Source: Clostridia bacterium
GTDB lineage: Bacteria; Bacillota_A; Clostridia; Oscillospirales; Butyricicoccaceae
NCBI GenBank assembly: GCA_017548175.1
Contig: JAFYMZ010000062.1
Coordinates: 1-13,453, forward strand
Direction of reading: 5' to 3'
Length of the DNA stretch: 13,453 nucleotides
Within the stretch, counting starts at the first letter, position 1. Each line of letters starts with the position of its first letter. Positions 1 through 6,947 of this stretch are shown here, one piece after another. The notes beneath the pieces are model-generated. The model was not told the DNA's origin, did not search any database, and saw nothing but the letters and a program-made list of their open reading frames with translations. Made by a program: the position numbers and the translations under genes.

Positions 1-83
1 ACCTTGACGGTATCTGCCAGTTTATTCACGCCGCGTTCCATGGCCTGACGGGCCTCGGCGCCAAAAAGAATTTCCTTTGCCAT
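1..83 (-). CDS. groEL: Chaperonin GroEL, N-terminal fragment (runs off window)
   Basis: Only the first 27 codons are present; the gene continues past the left edge. The visible protein starts MAKEILFGAEARQAMERGVN, the typical opening of 60-kDa chaperonins. GroEL forms the ATP-driven cytoplasmic double-ring folding chamber and works with the GroES lid. The ATG at 81-83 has an AGGAG ribosome binding site (positions 92-96 on the other strand) about 8 nt upstream. The stop codon of groES lies 19 nt before this start, the usual groES-groEL operon order. Expression should follow the CIRCE-controlled promoter upstream of groES. Identification is firm despite the short fragment because both sequence and context agree. 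Confidence 0.95.
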   Translation of the reverse strand, partial: MAKEILFGAEARQAMERGVNKLADTVK

Positions 84-102
84 TGGTTATGCTCCTCCTG
101 TC

Positions 103-502
<400 letters not shown>

Positions 503-558
503 GGGGGTTTTTGTCACATTTTTTCGGTCGTTTGGGAAACAATTTGTAAACGATGCGC

Positions 559-1518
559 TTACTTTTTCAGCGGAACCACGCCGGTGCCGGGCGGCAAAAC
601 GCCAACGCCGTGCGGCACGACAAAATGCATCTTCCGCTCGGGCACCCACACGCGCAGGCTGTCAGCCGGACGGTTTTCGCCGTCCAGATTGAGCACGAAG
701 GGCTTGCCGTCGGTGCTGGTGATGGTCATTTCTTTGGCGCGCAGCATGGTGATATACTCCGGCAGGTCCTTGGAATGACCCTTTTGGTACATTCCGATGA
801 CGCGAGCCGCAGTCAGGCGGCTGACACCGTGGACGATGATGACATCCATCAGACCGTCGGCGGGGTCTGCCTCGGGCGCGGGATAAAATCCGCCGCCATA
901 AAAACGGCCGTTGGCGGCCAATACCAGCGTCTGTTTTCCGTCAAACACCTGTCCGTCCACCTCGATGTGGCAGGGGCGGCACAGACCGCGGATGAAATGC
1001 TCGCCGATGGAGGCGATATAGGCGGCAGAGCCGCTGAGCAGCGGCAGGCGCTTGTACTTCTGCATACCGGCACTGATTCTGGCATCAGCACCGACGCTGA
1101 AAATGTTCACCGAAACACCGCTGTCGGTCTGCAGATAATCCAGTTCCAGCACATCGCCGCAGATCAGTTCTTTCAGGTCGCGGAAGCGATCCAGATCGTG
1201 AAACATCCGGATGAAATCGTTGCCGCTGCCCATGGGATAATGGGTCACCTGCGTATGATCGTGCTGCACGGCTGCACCGGCTACTTCGTTCAGGGTGCCG
1301 TCACCGCCGCAGGCGTAAAACCGCAGCACCTTATCCGGATGCTCCGCACGTTCCCGATCTACGATCTCGCAGGCGTGACGGGGATATTCGGTAACGAAAA
1401 TCTCATATTCCAACCCCATTTCCTTGCACAGGCGGCCAATATGACCGGCAGCCGACAAGGTCTGGTCTTTTTTACCGGCGGCAGGGTTGGTAATGAAGAT
1501 ATGGCGCATCGGCATCAT
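559..1518 (-). CDS. Diacylglycerol/lipid kinase family protein (YegS/BmrU/DgkB-like)
   Basis: A 319-residue protein of the DAG/sphingosine kinase catalytic family, which phosphorylates lipid hydroxyls with ATP at the membrane face. Visible hallmarks are NPAAGK near residues 11-16, the nucleotide-binding GGDGTLNEV at 71-79, GSGNDF at 97-102, GGGFYPAPEADPADGLMDV at about 208-226, and the late NLDGE at 277-281 that carries the acidic catalytic motif. Length is normal. The start codon at 1516-1518 overlaps the stop of the upstream methyltransferase gene as ATGA, and GAGGG lies 7 nt upstream; a second ATG follows immediately. Translational coupling with that gene is likely. The substrate cannot be told from sequence: diacylglycerol recycling (DgkB-like) is the best guess, undecaprenol or another lipid is possible. 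Confidence 0.9.
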   Translation of the reverse strand: MMPMRHIFITNPAAGKKDQTLSAAGHIGRLCKEMGLEYEIFVTEYPRHACEIVDRERAEHPDKVLRFYACGGDGTLNEVAGAAVQHDHTQVTHYPMGSGNDFIRMFHDLDRFRDLKELICGDVLELDYLQTDSGVSVNIFSVGADARISAGMQKYKRLPLLSGSAAYIASIGEHFIRGLCRPCHIEVDGQVFDGKQTLVLAANGRFYGGGFYPAPEADPADGLMDVIIVHGVSRLTAARVIGMYQKGHSKDLPEYITMLRAKEMTITSTDGKPFVLNLDGENRPADSLRVWVPERKMHFVVPHGVGVLPPGTGVVPLKK

Positions 1519-2867
1519 CTTTCATCCCTCTTTTTCATAGGTTTGCGGAACTCACCGGAGTTTCTGTTTTCACGGGGTTTCCGGTATTCGCCGGGTCTGC
1601 CGAAGTCACGGGGCTTGCCCTCTTCGCGAGGCTTCCGGTATTCACCGGGCTTGCCAAAGTCGCGGGGTTTTCCTTCTTCGCGAGGCTTCCGGTATTCGCC
1701 GGGTTTGCCGAAATCGCGGACGGGAGCCGGACGGTCAAAGCCGCCGGGCTGCTTGGGCTGGAAATACTGGAACAGGTTGCACTTCAGCATACCGTTGTAC
1801 AGTTTGCGTTTTTTGTCGGCAGGACGGCCGAAGCTCTGCTCGAAATCGGGGTCGGAAGAGATGACATACAGCTTCAGATCACGATTCCAGCCGGTGGCCT
1901 TACCAAAGGCACGGGCCAGGCGCTGGGCCTGATCTTGCTCCATCATTCGCACGCCGTAGGGGGGATTGCAGATGACGACACCGCCGCGCTCACGCCAGTC
2001 CACACGGCAGGCATCGGCAACGGAGAAGCGGATATAGTCGGCCACACCGGCACGGCGGGCATTTTCCTCTGCCATTTCCACCGATTCGGGATCGATATCG
2101 GAGGCGTGGATCATCAGCTGCTTGTCCAACATTTCTTCTTGCGCGGCCTCTTCACGGGCATCGGAGAAGGCAAAGGACCAGTCCTCGTTCCACAGTTCTG
2201 CGTCAAAGGAGCGCAGTTTGCCGGGAGCGATGTTCAGCGCGGTCAGCGCTGCCTCGATGGCAATGGTACCGCTGCCGCAGAAGGGATCGGAAAAGACCTC
2301 TCTGCCCTTCCAACGGCTCAGTTTGACCATGGATGCGGCCAGCGTCTCGCGCAGGGAGGCATCGTTCTGCTCCAGCTTATAGCCGCGCTTGTACAGCGGT
2401 GCGCCGGTGGTATCCAGGAAAATCTCGCACAGATCGTTCATCAGGGAGAACTGGATCTGGTGCTTGGGACCGGATTCCTCCAGCCAAGTGACGTTATAGG
2501 CCAGTTTCATACGCTCAACGGCAGCCTTTTTCAAAATACGCTGACAGTCGGGCACACTATGCAGCTGAGAGTGCAGGGAGAAACCCTTGATGGGGAATGC
2601 ATCATCCTTGCCCAGCCACTGTTCCCAATGGATGGCCTTCATACCCTCGAACAGCTGGTCAAAGGTCTTGGCAGGATAGGATGCCAGACGGATGAGCACG
2701 CGCTCGCCGCAGCGCAGCAGCACATTGGCACGGGCGCCGTCATACAGGTCACCCTGAAAGAGTACGCGGCCGTTTTCTGCCTGCACGTTTTCAAAGCCCT
2801 TGTACTTCAGTTCGTCGGCTACCAGACCCTCTACGCCCATCAGGCAGGGGACTACATATTGATACAT
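1515..2867 (-). CDS. rlmL: THUMP-domain class I rRNA methyltransferase (RlmL/YpsC-like) with repeat tail
   Basis: A 450-residue SAM-dependent RNA methyltransferase. The N-terminal part (about residues 1-165) is a ferredoxin-like/THUMP RNA-binding region. The Rossmann domain follows, with DPFCGSGTIAIEAA at 194-207 for SAM binding, ASDIDP at 255-260, and NPPYG at 301-305, the motif of N2-guanine and N6-adenine methyltransferases. This matches the RlmL half of E. coli RlmKL (23S rRNA m2G2445) and B. subtilis YpsC; the target position here is inferred. Residues from about 372 form a disordered basic tail holding two identical 18-residue repeats and a partial third copy, absent from standard family members. 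The start at 2865-2867 has a strong AGGAGG 7 nt upstream. The 3' end overlaps the lipid kinase gene by 4 nt. Confidence 0.9.
   Translation of the reverse strand: MYQYVVPCLMGVEGLVADELKYKGFENVQAENGRVLFQGDLYDGARANVLLRCGERVLIRLASYPAKTFDQLFEGMKAIHWEQWLGKDDAFPIKGFSLHSQLHSVPDCQRILKKAAVERMKLAYNVTWLEESGPKHQIQFSLMNDLCEIFLDTTGAPLYKRGYKLEQNDASLRETLAASMVKLSRWKGREVFSDPFCGSGTIAIEAALTALNIAPGKLRSFDAELWNEDWSFAFSDAREEAAQEEMLDKQLMIHASDIDPESVEMAEENARRAGVADYIRFSVADACRVDWRERGGVVICNPPYGVRMMEQDQAQRLARAFGKATGWNRDLKLYVISSDPDFEQSFGRPADKKRKLYNGMLKCNLFQYFQPKQPGGFDRPAPVRDFGKPGEYRKPREEGKPRDFGKPGEYRKPREEGKPRDFGRPGEYRKPRENRNSGEFRKPMKKRDER
1539..1715 (-). repeat. In-frame 54-bp tandem repeats encoding a basic tail
   Basis: Near the 3' end of the rlmL-like gene the protein unit DFGKPGEYRKPREEGKPR occurs twice in full (residues 385-402 and 403-420). 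A third, diverging copy follows (421-436) and then a remnant, SGEFRKP (437-443). The DNA shows the same 54-bp periodicity. The units are rich in Lys, Arg, Gly and Pro and alternate basic and acidic groups, so a flexible RNA-contacting tail is likely. Copy number probably varies between strains. Confidence 0.9.
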
Positions 2868-2903
2868 GGAGATACCTCCTGTGAAAAAAATCAGATTTTG
2901 TCA

Positions 2904-2930
2904 ATATTAGCATAGCACACTTTTTTGCAA
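2904..2930 (-). promoter_or_regulatory. Predicted promoter of rlmL-lipid kinase operon
   Basis: The minus strand reads TATGCTAATATT around 2903-2914, an extended -10 (TG, one base, TAATAT at 2904-2909). A TTGCAA at 2925-2930 lies 15 nt further upstream as a weak, closely spaced -35; a site 2-3 nt further upstream would give better spacing. Transcription would begin near 2897, leaving a leader of about 30 nt. The -35 region coincides with the first AATT unit of the 21-bp array at 2927-3053. Confidence 0.55.
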
Positions 2931-3053
2931 TTCACAAGAGATTTTGCGTGAATTGCCACTGCTTTTCCGTCAATTGGCGGTGAAACTCCGTCAATTGCGG
3001 GGTTTTGCACGGCAATTGCAGGCTTTCAGCGGGCAATTCACCAAAAAATGCAA
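2927..3053. repeat. 21-bp periodic AATT array (six degenerate units)
   Basis: AATT occurs at 2929, 2951, 2972, 2993, 3014 and 3035, giving steps of 22, 21, 21, 21 and 21 bp. Most copies read CAATTG or GCAATT, and units often end in CG. About half-way between the AATT copies lie further A or T runs (for example 2942-2945, 2963-2966, 3003-3006, 3024-3026), so AT tracts recur roughly every helical turn. The array fills the space between the hpf terminator and the rlmL promoter. It has no open frame on its own account and no spacer-like variability of CRISPR type. Confidence 0.8.
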
Positions 3054-3078
3054 AAACCGGGCGGCCGAAGCCGCCCGG
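3043..3078 (-). terminator. Rho-independent terminator of hpf
   Basis: On the minus strand a perfect 9-bp stem, CCGGGCGGC with GCCGCCCGG (plus-strand arms 3057-3065 and 3070-3078), closes a TTCG tetraloop. It is followed by TTTTT and, three bases later, TTTTTT. It begins 17 nt after the hpf stop codon. The stable stem, UUCG loop and T-rich tail make this a textbook intrinsic terminator. Confidence 0.93.
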
Positions 3079-3095
3079 TGTGGGATGCGATATAT

Positions 3096-3617
3096 TTACT
3101 TGGCGATCAGCATGCCGTAGCCGCCGAAGTCACGGCGATATACGACACAGTAACGGCCGTTTTCGCTGTTCATAAAGAAGAAGAAACTGTGGCCCAGCAG
3201 GTTCATCTGCAGGATGGCATCTTCTGCCGTCATAGGCTTGCTGTCGACTTCTTTCTCACGGAGGATCTCGATCTCTTCGTCACGGTAATCGGTCATAAAG
3301 TCCATTGCCTTGTCGAAGGAATCTTGACGCATCCGCTTGGCCAAACGGGTCTTGTTCTTTTGGATCTGCCGGTCGATGGAGGCCAGAGCGCCGTCAATGG
3401 AGGCATACATATCAGTGGTCTTTTCCTGTGCGCGGAAGATCATACCGCCGCTGCGCACGGTGATCTCGGCAGTGTCCATGCCCCGTTCGTTGGAGAAGGC
3501 GACCACCACATCGGTCTCCTTATCAAAGTAACGGTCCAGCTTTCCGCATTTCTTTTCGGCATAAGCCTTTACCTTGTTGTCTACGGTCATCTTGCGTTCA
3601 CTGAAGTTGATGGTCAT
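3096..3617 (-). CDS. hpf: Ribosome hibernation promoting factor, long form (HPF/RaiA family)
   Basis: A 173-residue protein starting MTINFSERKMTVDN. Residues 1-95 form the S30AE (RaiA/YfiA) domain that occupies the decoding region of the 30S subunit. A charged linker (about 96-124) follows. Residues 125-171, with KPMTAEDAILQMNLLGHSFFFF and VVYRRDFGGYGML, form the C-terminal dimerisation domain that marks long HPF. Long HPF pairs 70S ribosomes into inactive 100S dimers in stationary phase or stress. The frame has a GTG three codons earlier (3624-3626), but it lies inside the ribosome binding site. The ATG at 3615-3617 has AGGAG 8 nt upstream and is preferred. The gene stands alone, with its own extended -10 promoter and a strong terminator. 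Confidence 0.95.
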   Translation of the reverse strand: MTINFSERKMTVDNKVKAYAEKKCGKLDRYFDKETDVVVAFSNERGMDTAEITVRSGGMIFRAQEKTTDMYASIDGALASIDRQIQKNKTRLAKRMRQDSFDKAMDFMTDYRDEEIEILREKEVDSKPMTAEDAILQMNLLGHSFFFFMNSENGRYCVVYRRDFGGYGMLIAK

Positions 3618-3668
3618 GGTTGACACTCCTTTACTTGTGGTCTATGGAAGGGGTTCTTCCTTGTACAC

Positions 3669-3679
3669 AGTATAGCATA
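3669..3679 (-). promoter_or_regulatory. Extended -10 promoter of hpf
   Basis: The minus strand reads TATGCTATACT: a TG one base before a TATACT hexamer (3669-3674). No good -35 box lies at 16-18 nt, as is common for extended -10 promoters. Transcription would start near 3662 and give a leader of about 45 nt before the ATG. The ten bases TATGCTATAC recur in the opposite orientation at 3805-3814. Confidence 0.6.
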
Positions 3680-3804
3680 CCTTGGACGAAAATACCACTA
3701 TATTTTGTCGTATTTTTCGCACTTTGTAAGATGTGCACAAAAAAGGAACTTAATTTTTTACACCGAAATTTCAGGGTTCGACACCCCTCGCAACCGGGCT
3801 GTGC

Positions 3805-3815
3805 TATGCTATACA
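3805..3815 (+). promoter_or_regulatory. Possible plus-strand extended -10 promoter
   Basis: TATGCTATACA on the plus strand repeats the hpf extended -10 motif, with TG one base before TATACA (3810-3815). I see no -35 box at the usual distance. It would start a transcript near 3822 that runs into the intrinsic terminator at 3887-3914. A less likely alternative is TTGTCG (3705-3710) with TAAGAT (3727-3732), 16 nt apart, which would start near 3739. Confidence 0.4.
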
Positions 3816-3816
3816 G

Positions 3817-3914
3817 GAAAGAGGGCGAACTCTTTCTGCCGGCAGCTGCCGGCGCCGTTCATATCTTTATCCCCACAACTCTCTTTGCACCTGCCTCGGC
3901 AGGTGCGCTTTTTT
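3817..3914 (+). ncRNA. Candidate small RNA divergent from hpf
   Basis: This is the notable part of the 354-nt gene-free stretch 3618-3971. On the plus strand three hairpins follow each other. The first is GAAAGAG/CTCTTTC (3817-3823 with 3830-3836). The second is GCCGGC/GCCGGC with an AGCT loop (3838-3853). The third is GCACCTGC/GCAGGTGC followed by six Ts (3887-3914). Between the second and third lies about 30 nt of pyrimidine-rich, apparently unpaired sequence. No start codon with a ribosome binding site or open frame is visible on this strand, so a noncoding RNA is the best reading. If the promoter at 3805-3815 is used, the 5' end falls near 3822, inside the first stem, so either the start lies further upstream or hairpin one is not part of the RNA. 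Family unknown; a relation to the raiA-associated RNA motif described near raiA/hpf genes is possible but untested. Confidence 0.4.
3887..3914 (+). terminator. Intrinsic terminator on the plus strand
   Basis: A perfect 8-bp stem (3887-3894 with 3899-3906) closes a CTCG loop. GC and then TTTTTT (3909-3914) follow on the plus strand. The minus strand has no T run after the same stem, so the direction is plus. Since all genes here are on the minus strand, this terminator implies an otherwise unannotated plus-strand transcript. Confidence 0.75.
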
Positions 3915-3932
3915 ATTTGCGGCATAAGAAGT

Positions 3933-3960
3933 AAAAAACGCAGAGGATCGCTCCTCTGCG
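3933..3960 (-). terminator. Rho-independent terminator of divIC-yabR
   Basis: A perfect 9-bp stem CGCAGAGGA/TCCTCTGCG (3939-3947 with 3952-3960) closes a 4-nt loop. On the minus strand it is followed by TTTTTT (3933-3938). It begins 11 nt after the stop codon of the S1-domain gene. A shorter TTTT on the plus-strand side means it may also work weakly in the other direction. Confidence 0.92.
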
Positions 3961-3971
3961 TTTTGATTTAC

Positions 3972-4427
3972 TTACTTGCGACGGCGAGCACCGCTGCGGC
4001 GGTCCTTCTGGCTGCGGACATCGCTCATACGGCTTTCGCTGCTCTGCATAAAGGCCTTGAGTTTGTTCTCAAACTCCTCTTCGGGAGTCAGAGGTACGGC
4101 GGGGGCTGCAGGAGCCTGAGGCTTGCCTGCGGCGGGACGGTAGGGACGCGGTGCACGCTGGGGACGATCCTGCTGCTGGGGACGTTCTTCCTGCGGCAGG
4201 GCCTTTTTGATGGACAGGTTGATGCGGTTAGCCTGGTCGATGCCGATGAGCTTGACCTGAACCTGCTGGCCGTCCTTCAGGAACTTGCTGATGTCATCCA
4301 CGTAGCTGTTGGCGATCTCGGAAATGTGTACCATACCGCTCTTGCCGCCGGGCAGCTGCACAAATGCGCCGAACTTGGTGATGCCGGTTACCTTACCCTC
4401 GTAAATTGCGCCGATTTCTAACTCCAT
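3972..4427 (-). CDS. yabR: S1-domain RNA-binding protein (YabR-like)
   Basis: A 151-residue protein. Residues 4-75 form a single S1/OB-fold domain with YEGKVTGITKFGAFVQLPGGKSGMVHISEI and the closing NRINLSIKKA, typical of S1 repeats in polynucleotide phosphorylase and ribosomal S1. The rest is low-complexity: a Gln/Pro/Arg/Ala linker (about 79-112), an acidic amphipathic stretch (115-128) and a very basic end, RRSGARRRK. RNA or ribosome binding is the likely role; the target is unknown. The frame reaches a GTG at 4458-4460, but the ATG at 4425-4427 is favoured by an AAGGA about 9 nt upstream and by where the family begins. It follows divIC after 39 nt, the same order as divIC-yabR in Bacillus subtilis, and ends at a strong terminator. 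Confidence 0.88.
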   Translation of the reverse strand: MELEIGAIYEGKVTGITKFGAFVQLPGGKSGMVHISEIANSYVDDISKFLKDGQQVQVKLIGIDQANRINLSIKKALPQEERPQQQDRPQRAPRPYRPAAGKPQAPAAPAVPLTPEEEFENKLKAFMQSSESRMSDVRSQKDRRSGARRRK

Positions 4428-4466
4428 ACTTCTTAATCCTTCTATCCTTGATTTCCGCACTTGCGG

Positions 4467-4754
4467 TTATTTACTGGATACGTCCTGAAACACCAGTTCA
4501 CCGGGGAAAATATAGCCGAGGTCCTCGCGGGCCAGCTTTGCGATATAATCCTGATCGATACCGCCGCTGGTTGCGTTATACAGCTCTGCATTCAGCAACT
4601 GCTGCAATTCAAGCTCCCGCTGCAGACGGCTCTGGGTTTCTTTCATATTCTCGATTTTCACCTGCAGCGACACCATAGTAAAGGCCGCATACACTGCAAA
4701 GGCTGTTACCAGCACTTTGGTCAGCAGGTTCACTTTTTTCTTTTTTCGAACCAT
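4467..4754 (-). CDS. divIC: Septum formation initiator DivIC/FtsB family
   Basis: A 95-residue bitopic membrane protein: a short, very basic cytoplasmic start (MVRKKKKVN), one membrane segment at about 10-29, then a coiled coil with heptad-like leucines at about 31-60 and a C-terminal IAKLAREDLGYIFPGELVF block characteristic of DivIC/FtsB. In division it pairs with FtsL and DivIB/FtsQ to form the complex that activates FtsW-FtsI septal synthesis. The ATG at 4752-4754 has AAAGGA about 7 nt upstream. It is the first gene after a strong promoter and is transcribed with the S1-domain gene. Its partner ftsQ lies about 1.3 kb away in the adjacent dcw cluster, but divIC is separately expressed. Confidence 0.9.
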   Translation of the reverse strand: MVRKKKKVNLLTKVLVTAFAVYAAFTMVSLQVKIENMKETQSRLQRELELQQLLNAELYNATSGGIDQDYIAKLAREDLGYIFPGELVFQDVSSK

Positions 4755-4794
4755 CGTTGCGTCCTTTCACTGCACGGCAAATCTTAACAGGAAT

Positions 4795-4823
4795 AGTATA
4801 AGACCAACCCGTTGCCCTGTCAA
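4795..4823 (-). promoter_or_regulatory. Sigma-A promoter of divIC-yabR
   Basis: On the minus strand TTGACA (4818-4823) and TATACT (4795-4800) are separated by exactly 17 nt. The -35 is a perfect consensus and the -10 has one mismatch. Transcription would start near 4788, about 34 nt before the divIC start codon. This is the best promoter in the window. Confidence 0.92.
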
Positions 4824-4825
4824 CT

Positions 4826-4851
4826 AAAAAATACAGTTTTTCCCAGTATTT
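4826..4851 (-). terminator. Weak possible terminator after ftsZ
   Basis: On the minus strand AAATAC and GTATTT can pair (plus-strand arms 4829-4834 and 4846-4851) across an 11-nt loop, and Ts follow. The stem is short and AT-rich, so termination would be inefficient and some dcw transcript may read into divIC. It sits 17 nt beyond the ftsZ stop codon. Confidence 0.35.
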
Positions 4852-4868
4852 GTGTAATTTTAGAAGGC

Positions 4869-6062
<1,194 letters not shown>

Positions 6063-6098
6063 GGTGTTCCCTCCATATTTAACGTCCAGTTTGATAGG

Positions 6099-6920
6099 TT
6101 AATCCGGAATAAATCGGGCGGTCCGCACATCGGAAACATCAATGGTGCCGGTGGCGGTGGGGCCGATCTTTTCATTGATCAACGTCTGCATATACCGCAG
6201 TTTTCGGTCCAGATCATCGGTGGTTCCGATCTTTACTTTGAACCGGTCGGTATAGGTAAAAGTGATGTCATACAACTCTTCTACGCATACTTCCCCAATT
6301 TCTTCTAGTATATCATTTTCCACAAAAGTATTCAATGCCAAAATTAAAGGTTTTCGAGTTTCTTCCGAAGAAAATTTCGCTGTTTTTCCCACGATGGGGT
6401 CTTCCAGCACTGCGCCGGTGACCACACACAGGCCGGTCTTTTCCGGCTGGCGGGTCTTCATCAGAATTTTGCCGCCGGTGGAGATCACATAGGACGCATC
6501 ACCGCTTTGAATCACCGCCATAGGCTGGCATTGTGTCACAATGATTTCCAGCTGGTCAGGATAGTTCCGGTGGATGCGCACGGTCTCCAAATAAGGGCAG
6601 GCTTCGAACAGTTGTCGGATGGCACGGTTCTTTTCAAAGAAGATCAGACTGCTGCCGGTCTTCAGTCCGGTGGCCTCGATGATCTCGCTTTCGCTATAGG
6701 GGCTGGTACCGGTAACGGTGATCCTGCCCACACGGAAAAAGACGGTGGCGGCACACAACAATGCCGCAATGGTGACTACGGTGCAGAACAGTGTCAGTAC
6801 CGCACGGATACTGCTGCTGCGTCTGCGTCGGCCACGGCGCTTTTGTGCCGCGTTACGCCGGGGCACGCGCTTGGTCTTTTGCCCGGTGCTTGTGCCGGCG
6901 CGCTTGCGTGCACTTGCCAT
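6099..6920 (-). CDS. ftsQ: Cell division protein FtsQ/DivIB
   Basis: A 273-residue bitopic protein. Residues 1-38 are a highly basic cytoplasmic tail with an RRGRRRR run, a single membrane segment spans about 39-62, and the outside part begins with a POTRA domain (about 65-131: ITVTGTSPYSESEIIEATGLKTGSSLIF and RNYPDQLEIIVTQ). The beta domain of FtsQ/DivIB follows. It stabilises the FtsL-DivIC pair at the septum. The ATG at 6918-6920 has AAAGGAGG about 8 nt upstream. It lies 27 nt after murA and 36 nt before ftsZ, the standard place. A stretch around 6301-6390 (codons about 178-207) is only about one third GC, in sharp contrast to the neighbouring sequence. Confidence 0.93.
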   Translation of the reverse strand: MASARKRAGTSTGQKTKRVPRRNAAQKRRGRRRRSSSIRAVLTLFCTVVTIAALLCAATVFFRVGRITVTGTSPYSESEIIEATGLKTGSSLIFFEKNRAIRQLFEACPYLETVRIHRNYPDQLEIIVTQCQPMAVIQSGDASYVISTGGKILMKTRQPEKTGLCVVTGAVLEDPIVGKTAKFSSEETRKPLILALNTFVENDILEEIGEVCVEELYDITFTYTDRFKVKIGTTDDLDRKLRYMQTLINEKIGPTATGTIDVSDVRTARFIPD

Positions 6921-6947
6921 ATCTGCCGCCTCCTTTCCCTTTTCTTC

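Noticed and set aside
553..1932. Long plus-strand open frame opposite the lipid kinase and methyltransferase genes
   Set aside because: It is antisense to two genes with clear family motifs and its repetitive end simply mirrors the 54-bp repeats; other long plus-strand frames (1935-2915, 4812-6308, 6507-8081, 8083-10167, 10735-11709, 11625-13112) are the same kind of shadow of GC-rich minus-strand genes.
2927..3053. CRISPR or ordinary tandem repeat reading of the 21-bp array
   Set aside because: Units are too short and only about 6-8 bases per unit are conserved, with no repeat-spacer layout and no cas genes; reported as a phased AATT array instead.
3618..3626. GTG start for hpf three codons upstream
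   Set aside because: It overlaps the AGGAG ribosome binding site; the ATG at 3615-3617 has normal spacing and matches the family N-terminus.
3771..3790. A tRNA T-arm-like sequence, AGGGTTCGACACCCC, in the hpf-yabR gap
   Set aside because: Only three clean base pairs flank the loop, and no acceptor, D or anticodon arms can be built from the neighbouring bases on either strand; the match is likely chance or at most a remnant.
3838..3853. Palindrome GCCGGCAGCTGCCGGC as a dimeric regulator site or recombination site
   Set aside because: It can equally be the second hairpin of the candidate RNA, and no second copy or recombinase gene is present to support another role.
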